A stretch of 64,000 nt of DNA from Lachnospiraceae bacterium (GTDB lineage: Bacteria; Bacillota; Clostridia; Lachnospirales; Lachnospiraceae), in contig JAFZUW010000053.1 in NCBI GenBank assembly GCA_017618195.1, forward strand, positions 1 to 64,000. The letters run 5' to 3'. The number at the start of each line of letters is the position of its first letter. The stretch's first letter is position 1. A program made the translations under genes and the position numbers. Shown here piece after piece: positions 1-9,046 of the stretch. The notes beneath the pieces were generated by a model. The model had not been told where the DNA came from and searched no databases. It saw only the letters and a program-made list of their open reading frames with translations.

Positions 1-83
1 AAGGCTTCCTTTACAGGATAGCATAGATTTGATGAATTGGGGAAAGAATTTTGAGCAGAGGAACTGTCTCTGCTTATTAATGG

Positions 84-130
84 TGCATAAAAAAGCAACG
101 GGACGAAAGAAAATGACCTCTTTCGTCCCG
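84..130 (-). terminator. Terminator of the small heat-shock gene
   Basis: An 11-bp perfect stem (99-109 with 120-130, arm CGGGACGAAAG) has a 10-nt loop. Read on the minus strand it is followed by a T-rich stretch (TTGCTTTTTTATGC). It lies about 100 nt beyond the stop of the heat-shock gene and is the only strong intrinsic terminator in the 233-bp left flank, where I see no gene. A second weak dyad (CAATGTC at 153-159 with GACATTG at 171-177) lies between them. Confidence 0.75.
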
Positions 131-233
131 TGTTCATAAACTCTTGCTATTTCAATGTCGTTATCTTAATGACATTGGCCCCGTTGAGGCATGCTTTTTT
201 CTTGCAACACTACTGTAAGTAATGATTATCGAC

Positions 234-863
234 TCAGTCGATGTTGATCCCGCTTGCGCTCTCTGCCGGGCGTTTGCAGGAAATCTTCAATACGCCGTCC
301 TTATAGGAAGCGCGGATTGATCCGGCGTCAAGCTTGCCGACACGGATCTTCTGCTCCATGGAACCGATGAAGTTGGTATTTTCCTTGAAGAGAATGATAC
401 CCTCCACCGCGGGAGCATTCTTCTTGGCACGGATCACGAGCATGTCCTTCTCATAATTGAGACTGACATCCTTCTTATCGCATCCGGGAAGCTCACAGAA
501 GATGTTCACGGTCTCCTTCGTATCCGCACGATAGAAGGCAATACCGACAGGCTTGGTATTGGCTCCCGGCATGATTCCGTTAACCGCTTCACGGGCTTTA
601 TTGAACCAATCCTCGAACGGCTTATTCTCTTTCTTAACGCCGGCAGCGTCCTTCTGTGCCTCGCCGGTCTTCTCAGCAGCATCCGAAGCCTCGGTTTTCG
701 CGCCCTCTGCGGTCTCCTTGGTCACGCCCTCCGCAGATTCCTTCATCATCTTATCTTTTGCTTCGTCGACATCCTTCTGAAGTCCTTTAATGCTCTTCTC
801 GATGGATTCAAAAAATCCATTCAGCGCTTCGGAAGTCTTTCCGAAAAAATCATCATCAAACAT
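234..863 (-). CDS. Small heat-shock protein (Hsp20/alpha-crystallin)
   Basis: The 209-residue protein ends in an alpha-crystallin domain of about 95 residues: a VNIFCELPGCDKKDVSL strand pair, then a SIRASYKDGVLKISCKRP strand with the family's A-x-x-x-x-G-V-L signature. The first ~90 residues are charged, helical and Lys/Glu/Ala-rich, longer than in most Hsp20 proteins. Such proteins hold unfolding proteins in the cytosol without ATP. I chose the ATG at 863 because AGAAGGAGGAG sits just before it; the GTG ten codons upstream has no ribosome site. The gene is monocistronic, with its own promoter and terminator. An inverted repeat overlapping the promoter suggests repression, but it is neither CIRCE nor a CtsR site. 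Confidence 0.85.
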   Translation of the reverse strand: MFDDDFFGKTSEALNGFFESIEKSIKGLQKDVDEAKDKMMKESAEGVTKETAEGAKTEASDAAEKTGEAQKDAAGVKKENKPFEDWFNKAREAVNGIMPGANTKPVGIAFYRADTKETVNIFCELPGCDKKDVSLNYEKDMLVIRAKKNAPAVEGIILFKENTNFIGSMEQKIRVGKLDAGSIRASYKDGVLKISCKRPAESASGINID

Positions 864-908
864 GTTCTTCTCCTCCTTCTGTAGGTAAATCACAATTACC
901 TCTTGGTA

Positions 909-939
909 TTGTTATACACGACTTATAACAATTTGTCAA
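909..939 (-). promoter_or_regulatory. Promoter and dyad operator of the heat-shock gene
   Basis: Read on the minus strand: TTGACA (934-939), a 17-bp spacer, TATAAC (911-916). An 8-bp perfect inverted repeat, TTGTTATA (909-916) and TATAACAA (924-931) with a 7-bp gap, covers the -10 and half of the spacer, as a repressor site would. The -35 overlaps the dipeptidase stop codon. A second dyad, AGGTAA-N7-TTACCT (883-901), follows in the leader. Confidence 0.7.
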
Positions 940-2438
940 TCCTTTTTCGCAAGAATATGAAGAAGCAGTTCCCAGGTATTCCGAACCGATTCGATCGAGA
1001 GCCGCTCCTTGGTCGTGTGGACGTCATGCATCTGCGGTCCCATGCTGATCGCATCGAGGTCCGGGATCTTATCAATTAAGAGCCCGCACTCCAGACCCGC
1101 GTGGATTGCTCTGACCTTCGGCTCGCAGCCGTACAGGTCGGCAAATGCGCCGACTGCCTTGTCGCGGATCGGAGACTCCGTGCGGTACTGCCAACCCGGA
1201 TACTCGCTGTTGCGGGATACGCTTGCCCCGAGGAGTTCCGCGAGCAGGCTGATCTGATCAATCAGGCGCTGCTTCTCCGACTCGATAAGGCTTCGCACCG
1301 AAACCGCGATCTCGGCAAGATTGTCCGTAACACTGATTATTCCGACGTTGTCGGATGTCTCCACAAGCCCGGGAAGAGTGCTCATCGCGGCCGGACCGTA
1401 CGGAAGCAGGTTCAGCAGATTGAGAAGTTTCTCCTCGCATTCTGCGGTAAGGACAGAGGCATTTCCTGCCGCGCCGCCCTGCGCTGCACCGTCAGGCTGC
1501 CTGCCGTTTTCTTCCGCTAAGCAGCCTTTTCCGTCGCACTTCTTCACCGTAATACGCAGGCCGTCTTCTTTGCCGGCAAGTGCGTTCTTCAGTTCCGCGG
1601 TAACTGCCGTAATATCGGGAGCCTTTCCGCCCGCAGCCGTCACTACTGCCGCTGCGGCATTAGGAATCGCATTGTCCTTCGTTCCGCCGTTTATCGAAAC
1701 CAACTTTACACCCTGCTTCTTAAGGTCTCTGATAACGCGTGCAAGAAGCAGGATTGCGTTAGAACGGTTCTTATCAATCTCCGAACCGGAATGTCCGCCC
1801 TGCAGCCCGTCAAGCGTGATCTCGTAAAGTTCCGCGTCTTCCCCGCATCGTGTAAGCGGCATTCTGAGACGGAGCGTTGCGCCGCCCGCGCATCCGGCAA
1901 TGAATTCGCCTTCGTCCTCGGAATCCAGGTTGATGAGCCGTCTCGCACTGAGCACTGCCGGATCCATCGCAATCGCGCCGTCCATTCCGGTCTCTTCGTT
2001 GACCGTCGCAACAAGCGTCAATGCGGGATGCGGGATTGAAGGATCGGTAAGGATTGCGAGTCCGTAAGCAATTGCAATTCCGTCGTCGCCGCCGAGCGTC
2101 GTTCCGCGCGCGCCGAGGAACCCGTCCTCAATAAAGAGCGAAAGACCGTCCTTCTCCATGTCGATATCGCAGTCCGGATCCTTCACTGCAACCATGTCCA
2201 TGTGGCCCTGCAGCGCTATAGCGGGCTCATTCTCGTAGCCGGGCGTCGCATCGGCATAGATGATCACGTTGCCGCACGGCTCCTGCACGTATTTAAGACC
2301 GTGCTCTCGCGCCGTCGCGGCAAGCCAGTCGCTGATTGCCCTGATATTGCTCGATCCGTGCGGGATTCCGCAGATCTCCTCAAAATACTTCCATACATTT
2401 GCGGGCTCATAGCCCGAAAGAATTCTGTCACTCATCAT
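936..2438 (-). CDS. pepD: Aminoacyl-histidine dipeptidase (M20 peptidase)
   Basis: A 500-residue cytosolic zinc dipeptidase of the M20 family, Xaa-His dipeptidase (carnosinase-like) branch, which cleaves unspecific dipeptides including Xaa-His. Metal and catalytic motifs are visible: GHMDMV near residue 79, TLGGDDGIA near 115 and NEETGMDGA near 146, followed by LINLDSEDEGE. The length matches PepD (about 485 residues). GGAGG lies 5 nt before the first of two consecutive ATGs and 8 nt before the second, so the start may be 2438 or 2435. A terminator for the upstream FHA gene sits directly in front of the ribosome site, so this gene either has its own promoter or relies on read-through. Confidence 0.9.
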   Translation of the reverse strand: MMSDRILSGYEPANVWKYFEEICGIPHGSSNIRAISDWLAATAREHGLKYVQEPCGNVIIYADATPGYENEPAIALQGHMDMVAVKDPDCDIDMEKDGLSLFIEDGFLGARGTTLGGDDGIAIAYGLAILTDPSIPHPALTLVATVNEETGMDGAIAMDPAVLSARRLINLDSEDEGEFIAGCAGGATLRLRMPLTRCGEDAELYEITLDGLQGGHSGSEIDKNRSNAILLLARVIRDLKKQGVKLVSINGGTKDNAIPNAAAAVVTAAGGKAPDITAVTAELKNALAGKEDGLRITVKKCDGKGCLAEENGRQPDGAAQGGAAGNASVLTAECEEKLLNLLNLLPYGPAAMSTLPGLVETSDNVGIISVTDNLAEIAVSVRSLIESEKQRLIDQISLLAELLGASVSRNSEYPGWQYRTESPIRDKAVGAFADLYGCEPKVRAIHAGLECGLLIDKIPDLDAISMGPQMHDVHTTKERLSIESVRNTWELLLHILAKKD

Positions 2439-2449
2439 TCATTCCTCCG

Positions 2450-2487
2450 AAAACAAAAGGTACCGGAACAGCAGAGCTTCCGGTACC
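2450..2487 (-). terminator. Terminator of the FHA gene
   Basis: A perfect 10-bp stem GGTACCGGAA / TTCCGGTACC (2459-2468 with 2478-2487) is followed on the minus strand by TTTTGTTTTC. It lies 30 nt after the FHA stop and just before the pepD ribosome site. Confidence 0.85.
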
Positions 2488-2516
2488 ATCGTATCATTCC
2501 GTTTCATGCCATACGC

Positions 2517-3146
2517 TTACCGAACCTGAAACTCCTCGTCGGCGAGCCGGAAACGATCTCCGACTTCAAGCGGAACCGGATTGCCGGGGCGTATGCGCTC
2601 GCCGTTAACGTAGGTTCCGTTTGTGGCATTCATATCTTCAATATAAAGCTTTCCGTCTTTACGCGTCAGTCTCGCGTGCGTACGGCTGACTGCGGGATTG
2701 GCGGTGATGCAGTAATCTACGCGAACCCGCTCCTTACCCATCAGGAACGTATCCTTGCCGACAAGAAATTCCTCCTCGGTACGCATCCGCATGACAACCA
2801 GTCCACGGTGGTCCACATCCAAAAGGGATGTCTTCTCGTTTCCGTCATGCGGTACAACCACATCCGGATATTCACTGTGATAAGGTTTTAAGAGAGACGT
2901 CGTTCCGAACTGCGGCTTGCCGTCAACGTATTCAGGCGGCACAGTACCATACTTCTGCCATGTAGTGCTTTTACTTTCGTTGCTCTTCGTCTGGGTGCGG
3001 CGTCGTCCCACCACAAAAAGGACCAGAGAAGTGATCAGCATCAGAATCAGAATATTTACTACCAGCAGAAGCAAATCCAGTACGCCCTTCTGAGGCGTTG
3101 TCGAACCAAAGATCAAGTGCAATGACTGAACGAAACCATTCGGCAT
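2517..3146 (-). CDS. Membrane-anchored FHA-domain protein
   Basis: The 209-residue protein has one transmembrane segment at about residues 22-46 (GVLDLLLLVVNILILMLITSL), a cytosolic Arg-rich stop-transfer, a ~70-residue linker, and a C-terminal FHA domain at about 130-209. The phosphothreonine-binding signature is intact: SRTHARL, then D-x-N-x-TNGT-x-VNG. FHA domains bind phosphothreonine and usually report on Ser/Thr kinase signalling; no kinase is in this window. The start has GGAGG 10 nt upstream. The gene is flanked by its own promoter and terminator, so it is a single unit after metK. Confidence 0.85.
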   Translation of the reverse strand: MPNGFVQSLHLIFGSTTPQKGVLDLLLLVVNILILMLITSLVLFVVGRRRTQTKSNESKSTTWQKYGTVPPEYVDGKPQFGTTSLLKPYHSEYPDVVVPHDGNEKTSLLDVDHRGLVVMRMRTEEEFLVGKDTFLMGKERVRVDYCITANPAVSRTHARLTRKDGKLYIEDMNATNGTYVNGERIRPGNPVPLEVGDRFRLADEEFQVR

Positions 3147-3192
3147 AGTACTTCAACCTCCGTCATAATATCGAACGCGGTCTCTTACTCAT

Positions 3193-3221
3193 AATATACC
3201 CTTGCTTGAAAGAAAAATCAA
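3193..3221 (-). promoter_or_regulatory. Promoter of the FHA gene
   Basis: On the minus strand: TTGATT (3216-3221), 17-bp spacer, TATATT (3193-3198), about 45 bp before the start codon. It lies between the metK stop and the FHA gene. Confidence 0.6.
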
Positions 3222-3248
3222 ACACTTTTTTATATAACAACCTCAATC

Positions 3249-4439
3249 TTACGCGAGGTATTTTTTCAACACGTCAACTTTGTCCAAACGCTCCCACGTA
3301 ACGTCGATGTCGGTTCTTCCGAAATGACCGTATGCAGCCGTCTGCTTGTAGATCGGACGACGCAGATCGAGCATCTTAATGATGCCGGCGGGTCTTAAGT
3401 CGAAGTTCTCGCGGATGATCTCCACCATCTTCTCGTCGGAAACCTTTCCGGTACCGAAGGAATCCACGGAAATCGAGGTCGGTTCTGCCACTCCGATCGC
3501 GTAAGATACCTGAATTTCAATCTTATCCGCCAATCCGGCAGCCACGATGTTCTTTGCAACGTAACGAGCCGCATAAGAAGCAGAGCGGTCAACCTTCGTG
3601 CAGTCTTTGCCGGAAAATGCTCCGCCGCCGTGGCGGGCGTATCCGCCGTAGGTGTCTACGATGATCTTACGGCCGGTAAGACCGGAATCACCGTTCGGTC
3701 CGCCGATTACGAAACGGCCGGTCGGGTTGATGAAAATCTTCGTGGAAGGCGTCATCATCTCAGCAGGGATAACGGCGTCAATAACATATTTTTTAATATC
3801 CGCATGGATCTGCTCCTGCGTCACGTCGGGGTCATGCTGGGACGAAACGACTACCGCATTTACGCGGGAAGGCTTGCCGTTCTCGTCATACTCAACGGTA
3901 ACCTGTGACTTTCCGTCGGGACGAAGATACGGAAGCGTTCCGTTCTTACGAACCTCGGAGAGCTTTCTCGTAAGCTTGTGTGCAAGGCTGATCGGCATCG
4001 GCATGTACTCGGGGGTCTCGTTGGTAGCGTAACCGAACATCAGGCCCTGGTCGCCTGCACCGATTGCAGCGATCTCCTCTTCGCCCATCTCGCCGTTCTT
4101 TGCTTCAAGCGCCTTGTCAACGCCCATCGCGATATCCTTGGACTGCTCGTCGAGTGCTACGATTACGCCGCAGGTGTCGGCGTCGAAGCCGTATTTGGCT
4201 CTGTCATAACCGATCTCGCGGACGGTGTCGCGGACAACCTTCTGAATGTCCACATAGCCTTCACTCGTAACCTCGCCCATAACCAGTACAAGACCGGTCG
4301 TGATCGCGGTCTCGCAAGCAACACGGCTCATCGGATCCTGACGGATCAATTCATCGAGAATGGCGTCGCTGATCTGATCGCAAATTTTATCGGGATGTCC
4401 CTCCGTAACCGATTCGGATGTAAAAATTCTTTCTTCCAT
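3249..4439 (-). CDS. metK: S-adenosylmethionine synthetase
   Basis: A 396-residue enzyme that makes S-adenosylmethionine from methionine and ATP. The signatures are complete: [16 protein letters not shown] near residue 14, [15 protein letters not shown] near 127, [19 protein letters not shown] near 270 and DLRP near the C-terminus. AAAGGAGGAG precedes the ATG. The gap to murA upstream is only 85 bp and holds one imperfect hairpin (CAGTG arms near 4468-4497), too short for a SAM riboswitch. This is a standard housekeeping gene of usual length. Confidence 0.97.
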   Translation of the reverse strand: MEERIFTSESVTEGHPDKICDQISDAILDELIRQDPMSRVACETAITTGLVLVMGEVTSEGYVDIQKVVRDTVREIGYDRAKYGFDADTCGVIVALDEQSKDIAMGVDKALEAKNGEMGEEEIAAIGAGDQGLMFGYATNETPEYMPMPISLAHKLTRKLSEVRKNGTLPYLRPDGKSQVTVEYDENGKPSRVNAVVVSSQHDPDVTQEQIHADIKKYVIDAVIPAEMMTPSTKIFINPTGRFVIGGPNGDSGLTGRKIIVDTYGGYARHGGGAFSGKDCTKVDRSASYAARYVAKNIVAAGLADKIEIQVSYAIGVAEPTSISVDSFGTGKVSDEKMVEIIRENFDLRPAGIIKMLDLRRPIYKQTAAYGHFGRTDIDVTWERLDKVDVLKKYLA

Positions 4440-4524
4440 ATTTGATTCTCCTCCTTTAACCGATAAACAGTGCCGGAAGCTTCCGCCTCCGACACTGGTT
4501 TCTGCGTATTCTGATTATTCGAGA

Positions 4525-5814
4525 TTATGCGAATTTGTTCTTTCTGCGTCCCGCAGGCACCGGCTGCTTTTCAATGGATGCACCGAGTGCGCGGAGTTTC
4601 TCATCGAAGCTCTCGTATCCGCGCTCGATATACTCGATGTCACGGATCACGCTGCGTCCTTCCGTGGCAAGCGCCGCGATCGTAAGTGCCGCTCCCGCAC
4701 GAAGGTCCGGGGTGTCAAGCGTAGCCGCCGTACCCTTTTCGATGCCCTCGATCACCGCCATCGAAGATCCTTCGACTTTGATGTTGGCTCCCATCTTGCG
4801 AAGCTCTGCCACATACTTGAAACGGTTCTCGAAAATCGTCTCGTTGATGTAGCTCGTTCCTTCGCCGAACATGAGAAGCGCTGCCATCTGAGGCTGCATG
4901 TCGGTCGGGAATCCCGGATATACGCGGGTCTTTACGGTGCTCGCATGAGGTCTGCGGTTGCAGCACACGCGAACCGAGTCGTCGTATTCATTCACCTCCG
5001 CACCGATTTCCACGAGTTTCGCGGTAATTGCCTCAAGGTGCTTCGGAATAACGTTTTTCAAAAGAACATCGCCTTTGGTTGCGGCTGCCAGGCACATGAA
5101 CGTTCCTGCCTCAATCTGGTCCGGAATAATGGAATAGCTGTTGCCGTGGAGCTTTTGTACACCGCGGATACGGATCACATCGGTTCCGGCGCCCTTGATG
5201 TTCGCTCCGAGGCTGTTCAGGAAGTTCGCCACATCTACGATGTGGGGCTCTTTTGCCACGTTCTCGATGATCGTCTGGCCTTCCGCCATGGTCGCCGCAA
5301 GCATGATGTTGATTGTTGCGCCGACGCTTACGACGTCGAGGAATATGTGGCTCGCACGAAGATGATCCGCCTGCGCATGGACAAATCCGTTCTCGGTCGT
5401 TACTTTGGCGCCGAGAGCCCGGAATCCTTTCAGATGCTGGTCAATCGGGCGGGATCCGATATCGCATCCGCCGGGCATTGCCACGGTCGCATTGCCGCGC
5501 TTTGCAAGCAAAGCACCAAGCAGATAATAGGATGCGCGAATCTTCTGAATGTAGTCGTAATCCACCATTTCCGTGTGGATCGTAGCTCCGTTGATGCGGA
5601 CCGTATGTCTGTCAACACGTTCAACAATTGCACCTATGGCTGCGATTGCCTCGAGTAAGATGTTCGTGTCGTTTACATCCGGTAGGTTCTCAATTGTAAC
5701 GAAATCGTCGCAAATGATTGCCCCGGCAAGAATACCGAGCGCGGCGTTCTTGGCACCACTGATGGTGACCTCGCCGGCGAGGGATTTGCCTCCGTTGATA
5801 ACGTACTGCTCCAT
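4525..5814 (-). CDS. murA: UDP-GlcNAc 1-carboxyvinyltransferase (MurA)
   Basis: A 429-residue cytosolic enzyme catalysing the first committed step of peptidoglycan synthesis, transfer of enolpyruvate from PEP to UDP-GlcNAc. The substrate-binding SGAKNAAL is near the N-terminus, and the catalytic cysteine lies in PGGCDIGSRPIDQHLKG, so the fosfomycin-sensitive Cys form is kept. I place the start at the ATG at 5814 because GGAGG lies 7 nt before it; the ATG two codons earlier is too close to that site. The gene lies between metK and a flavin reductase-like gene on the same strand. Confidence 0.96.
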   Translation of the reverse strand: MEQYVINGGKSLAGEVTISGAKNAALGILAGAIICDDFVTIENLPDVNDTNILLEAIAAIGAIVERVDRHTVRINGATIHTEMVDYDYIQKIRASYYLLGALLAKRGNATVAMPGGCDIGSRPIDQHLKGFRALGAKVTTENGFVHAQADHLRASHIFLDVVSVGATINIMLAATMAEGQTIIENVAKEPHIVDVANFLNSLGANIKGAGTDVIRIRGVQKLHGNSYSIIPDQIEAGTFMCLAAATKGDVLLKNVIPKHLEAITAKLVEIGAEVNEYDDSVRVCCNRRPHASTVKTRVYPGFPTDMQPQMAALLMFGEGTSYINETIFENRFKYVAELRKMGANIKVEGSSMAVIEGIEKGTAATLDTPDLRAGAALTIAALATEGRSVIRDIEYIERGYESFDEKLRALGASIEKQPVPAGRRKNKFA

Positions 5815-5849
5815 AATCATTCCTCCGTTGCGGCAGTGCCGCAAAGTTT

Positions 5850-6410
5850 CTACTGTTTTTTCACCGAGTACCCGAAGGTTCCCAGTGCTTTCCCAAGGCA
5901 GTAATACGTGCCGTGGGAATAGACGATCGGCTTTGCAAAGGAAAGATCAAACTTTCCGCCTTCATCCATATATGCCTCATCGGCATGAACGGCAACCACT
6001 TCCGCAAGAAACATGTCGTGGCTCCCGAGTTCTTTGATTTCTTTCACCCGGCACTCGATGTTGACCGGGGATTCCGCAATGAGCGGCGCCTTCACAACTT
6101 CCGCGGGAACGGGAGTCAGGCCGGTGCGTTCGAATTTGTCTTCTTTACGGCCGGAACGGACGCCGCAGTAATCGGTCGCTCGGACAAGCGCCTCCGTCGT
6201 AAGGTTAATGACAAATTCCCCGCTCTTTTTGATCAGATCGTAGGAATACCGCTCCTTCCGCACCGAGATCGAGACCATCGGCGGATCGGAGCAAATCGTT
6301 CCCGTCCAGGCAACTGTCAGGATATTCGGCTTGCCGCCGTCAGCACAACTCACCATAACGACCGGCAGAGGATACAGCATATTGCCCGGCTTCCAAGATT
6401 GTTTCGCCAT
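5850..6410 (-). CDS. Flavin reductase-like FMN-binding protein
   Basis: The 186-residue protein belongs to the split-barrel flavin reductase family: PLPVVMVSCADGGKPN, an ILTVAWTGTICSDPPMVSIS strand pair, and SYDLIKKSGEFVINL, all typical of the FMN-binding core. Members bind FMN and act as flavin or ferric reductases or simply as flavoproteins, so the substrate is open. No strong Shine-Dalgarno is visible before the ATG (GGGTT only). A palindrome (TTGCGGCA-G-TGCCGCAA, 5827-5843) lies between its stop and the murA ribosome site. Confidence 0.8.
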   Translation of the reverse strand: MAKQSWKPGNMLYPLPVVMVSCADGGKPNILTVAWTGTICSDPPMVSISVRKERYSYDLIKKSGEFVINLTTEALVRATDYCGVRSGRKEDKFERTGLTPVPAEVVKAPLIAESPVNIECRVKEIKELGSHDMFLAEVVAVHADEAYMDEGGKFDLSFAKPIVYSHGTYYCLGKALGTFGYSVKKQ

Positions 6411-6484
6411 AAGTTGAACCCAAATCCGATAAGTTTACTGTTATTCACCGAAGTACTTTCTTATATCGATCAAGACTGCCGGGA

Positions 6485-8428
6485 TTATTTCTCGGAAAGC
6501 AGTCCGTAGAGCGCTCTCTCAATCGCGTCGTCATCGTCGCGAAGTGCCGCATCCAAAGCCTGCGCCGTAAAATCCTCCGCGAAACGCTTGGTCGGAGCTG
6601 CCGAAACCTCGGGCTCCTTCTCGCCGCTTTCGATATCCTCGTTAACAGTATCGGCAATGCTGCCTTCAAGATCGAAGAAATCGGAATCGTCCTCGGTCTT
6701 GGCACTCTTTAACTCAACATCGTCATGGAAGTTGCCGAAGAACGACATCTGGCCGTCTTCCTCCTCGGAGTCAACCGAAAGGATGTTGTCTACCGAAGCG
6801 GATACGCCCTTTAAGAAGTCATCCTCGTTTTTCGAAGTGGACTTCGCGTTATTCTTTACAACGCTCTGCGCGGTCTCGGGAACACGGTCAAACGGATCAT
6901 TCAGCAATACGTCATCCGATGCTCCGGGAGCACTGATCGTCGGGATACCGTCATTCTTGTCCGATTTCGAAGCCTTGTCCGAACCGGAAAGGATCGACTC
7001 GGGCGTGTTGTATTTTAACGGCGGGATGTAGAAGGACTTGTTCGCGCTTACCGCGGAACTCTTGCTCTTCTTCTCGGCAGCGGCAACCGCCTCTTCCCAC
7101 TCCGCTTCTTTCAATTCTTCTTCGGAATAGTAATCCGTCAATACGACGTCATCGTCATCATCGTCCGCTTCCTTGGCCTTCTTGATGGCAAGGGCGATAA
7201 TATCGATATCAACCGTAACGTCCTCGGGAAGGATGTCCTCCTCAGCCTCTGCTTCTGCAGTCTCTGCAGCGGTCTCAACGACTGCTACGGCCGTTTCTGC
7301 TGCAGCGGGCTTGTCCTCTTCCTCAAAGAAGGTATCGTAGGACTCCTCGGCCGTCTCCTCAGACGCCTCGGGAACGGAAATCTCTTCGGCTGCTTCGTCA
7401 GCAGCTTCGGGAACGGAAATATCATCAGCCGCTTCCTCGGCAGCCTCTGCAGCGGATTCGTCCTCTGCCGCTTCAGGAATATTGATATCTACTACGGCTT
7501 CTTCGTCAACCAATTCATCGGATTCCGCATCATCTAAGCCGGCAAATGAGAACTTGATATCCTCAACCGCCTCAAGATCCGCGTCATCGTAAGAGGACTC
7601 CGATTCCTCTTCCGTATCCGCAAAAGCGCCCAGGTCATACGGAACTTCTTCAGCGGGAGTTTCTTCCTCGGCTTTGGCATCCTCTTCAATCGTTTCGGTA
7701 ACTACCTCACCGATAGCAGCGGAAAGATCAAAGAAGCCTTCATCCTCTTTCTCCTCGGACTCTTCCTCAGCCGGTTCCTCCTGAACGGGTTCTTCGACTG
7801 CGGGAGCGGGCTCCTGCACCTTTGCCTTCGGGGCGGGCATCGAAACCTTCGCGCCCTTCTCGGCACAGGCGTTTAAGAGGACGTGCGCCTTGCTCGCGGC
7901 ATCCGTGCCGGCGAACCACAGAAGAATGTCTTTACATTCCTGAGCACACTTGTCATATTCTTCCATCTTGTAATATGCTTTCGCAAGCTCGAGGCCCCAG
8001 GTCTCACTGTAATCCTCGTCCTTCAGCTTGCTGAGGCTGCGGACCAGATACTCCGGTCCTTTGCCGAGCATAACGTCAACACGATAACGATAGATCAGTC
8101 TCTCCGGATTGTCCGGTTCGAGTTTACGGAACTCACGGATATAAATCTCGGCCTCTTCCGGAGAATTGGTCTTCAAGCAGAGCTCAATCAGTCCGACCAG
8201 AACCTTGTGGGTCTGCGCGTGATTGTGCATCTCAATATAAATATCCTTCGCATCTTCGTAGCGTTTCTTCTTCAGAAAAGCGTTGGCAATGGTGGTAAGA
8301 TCACGGACTGAGCTGACTTTCTCAGGCTTGATCTTCTCGGCGACTTCAACCGCCGCATCATAGTCTCCGTCTTTCATGAACTCCTTCAACGCATTGATTT
8401 TAGACGTTGTTGTCAATAACATAGCCAT
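6485..8428 (-). CDS. TPR protein with long acidic tail
   Basis: Of 647 residues, the first ~190 are helical with tetratricopeptide-like pairs (DYDAAVEVAEKIK, RYEDAKDIYIEMHNHA, SPEEAEIYIREFRKLEPDNP, KAYYKMEEYDKCAQECKDIL). Residues from about 200 on are low-complexity and very rich in Glu, Asp and Ala, with repeats such as EISVPEA and DISVPEA near 340-365 and no membrane segment. I do not recognise a named family. The N-terminal part probably binds a protein partner and the tail is probably disordered. GGGAGGGGAG precedes the ATG, and a good promoter lies about 90 bp upstream. Confidence 0.75.
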   Translation of the reverse strand: MAMLLTTTSKINALKEFMKDGDYDAAVEVAEKIKPEKVSSVRDLTTIANAFLKKKRYEDAKDIYIEMHNHAQTHKVLVGLIELCLKTNSPEEAEIYIREFRKLEPDNPERLIYRYRVDVMLGKGPEYLVRSLSKLKDEDYSETWGLELAKAYYKMEEYDKCAQECKDILLWFAGTDAASKAHVLLNACAEKGAKVSMPAPKAKVQEPAPAVEEPVQEEPAEEESEEKEDEGFFDLSAAIGEVVTETIEEDAKAEEETPAEEVPYDLGAFADTEEESESSYDDADLEAVEDIKFSFAGLDDAESDELVDEEAVVDINIPEAAEDESAAEAAEEAADDISVPEAADEAAEEISVPEASEETAEESYDTFFEEEDKPAAAETAVAVVETAAETAEAEAEEDILPEDVTVDIDIIALAIKKAKEADDDDDDVVLTDYYSEEELKEAEWEEAVAAAEKKSKSSAVSANKSFYIPPLKYNTPESILSGSDKASKSDKNDGIPTISAPGASDDVLLNDPFDRVPETAQSVVKNNAKSTSKNEDDFLKGVSASVDNILSVDSEEEDGQMSFFGNFHDDVELKSAKTEDDSDFFDLEGSIADTVNEDIESGEKEPEVSAAPTKRFAEDFTAQALDAALRDDDDAIERALYGLLSEK

Positions 8429-8514
8429 TTGAGACTCCCCTCCCGGTTCGCTTGATTGCGATAAGAGAAAATGCCCGGATACATTTATAGCATTATAAAT
8501 ACTAAATCTACTAT

Positions 8515-8543
8515 ATCATACCACCAAAACCGCATTCTATCAA
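8515..8543 (-). promoter_or_regulatory. Promoter of the TPR gene
   Basis: On the minus strand: TTGATA (8538-8543), 17-bp spacer, TATGAT (8515-8520). It lies back to back with the SRP RNA promoter. The interval 8429-8638 is otherwise AT-rich non-coding sequence. Confidence 0.65.
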
Positions 8544-8602
8544 GGTTTTTCTTCGATTTCCCCACATTATACTGTGTTTTTCGGGCGGTTTATCCACAAT
8601 TG

Positions 8603-8631
8603 TTGACAACAACCCGAAAACAAGGTATACT
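8603..8631 (+). promoter_or_regulatory. Promoter of the SRP RNA
   Basis: TTGACA (8603-8608), 17-bp spacer, TATACT (8626-8631), ending about 8 bp before the predicted 5' end of the RNA. A near-consensus promoter, as expected for an abundant RNA. Confidence 0.85.
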
Positions 8632-8638
8632 ATGGAAG

Positions 8639-8905
8639 CCGTGCAGCCGGGGAGGTAGCGGTGCCCTGCACCTGAAATCCGCTATAGCAGGGGTGATGGC
8701 ATGTCGCGGGCGCACCCACGGGAAGCCGCCCGAAGTAAGTGGTAATGACGTCCGGGTCTTACGCAATGGAAATCTGTGAACCGTGTCAGGGCAGGAATGC
8801 AGCAGCACTAAGCGGAATCTTTCATGTGCCGTAAGGAAGCCTGGACCGAGCTAACTGCTTTGGTAACGTTCCCGAAAGTCGTTCAACACATGCCGCACGG
8901 TTTTT
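8639..8905 (+). ncRNA. ffs: Signal recognition particle RNA, large type
   Basis: About 265 nt, homologous to Bacillus subtilis scRNA. The Alu-domain GGGGAGGTAGCGGTGCCCTG is near the 5' end, AGTAAGTGGT is in the middle, and domain IV holds GTCAGG, a GCA-GGAA-TGC tip and AGCAGCA. The ends CCGTGC (8639-8644) and GCACGG (8895-8900) pair, followed by TTTTT. The RNA binds Ffh and targets nascent membrane proteins. It lies between two oppositely oriented transcription units, and the surrounding 600 bp hold no coding gene. I recognised it by recalled similarity, not by a covariance model. Confidence 0.93.
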
Positions 8906-8977
8906 GAATGCCCTTAGCACTTGCAGTATGCGTTATACAAGCGGTTGCGCGTTAATTCCCAAACATATATCCGACAT

Positions 8978-9010
8978 ACAAAATCCCGCCGTTTCCGAAG
9001 AAACGACGGG
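8978..9010 (-). terminator. Terminator of the type IV pilus operon
   Basis: Stem CCCG-C-CGTTTC / GAAACG-A-CGGG with CGAA loop (8985-9010, one mismatch), followed on the minus strand by ATTTTG. It lies 37 bp past the last pilus gene. Confidence 0.65.
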
Positions 9011-9046
9011 ATACTTTATAACATACCTTCTCGAATGTTATTAATG

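Noticed and set aside
4440..4524. SAM riboswitch before metK
   Set aside because: The gap to murA is 85 bp and lacks the conserved SAM-I core.
8639..8905. Apparent non-standard apical loop (AGGAAT) in SRP RNA domain IV
   Set aside because: Refolding as GCA-GGAA-TGC restores the normal GGAA tetraloop, so the RNA is ordinary.
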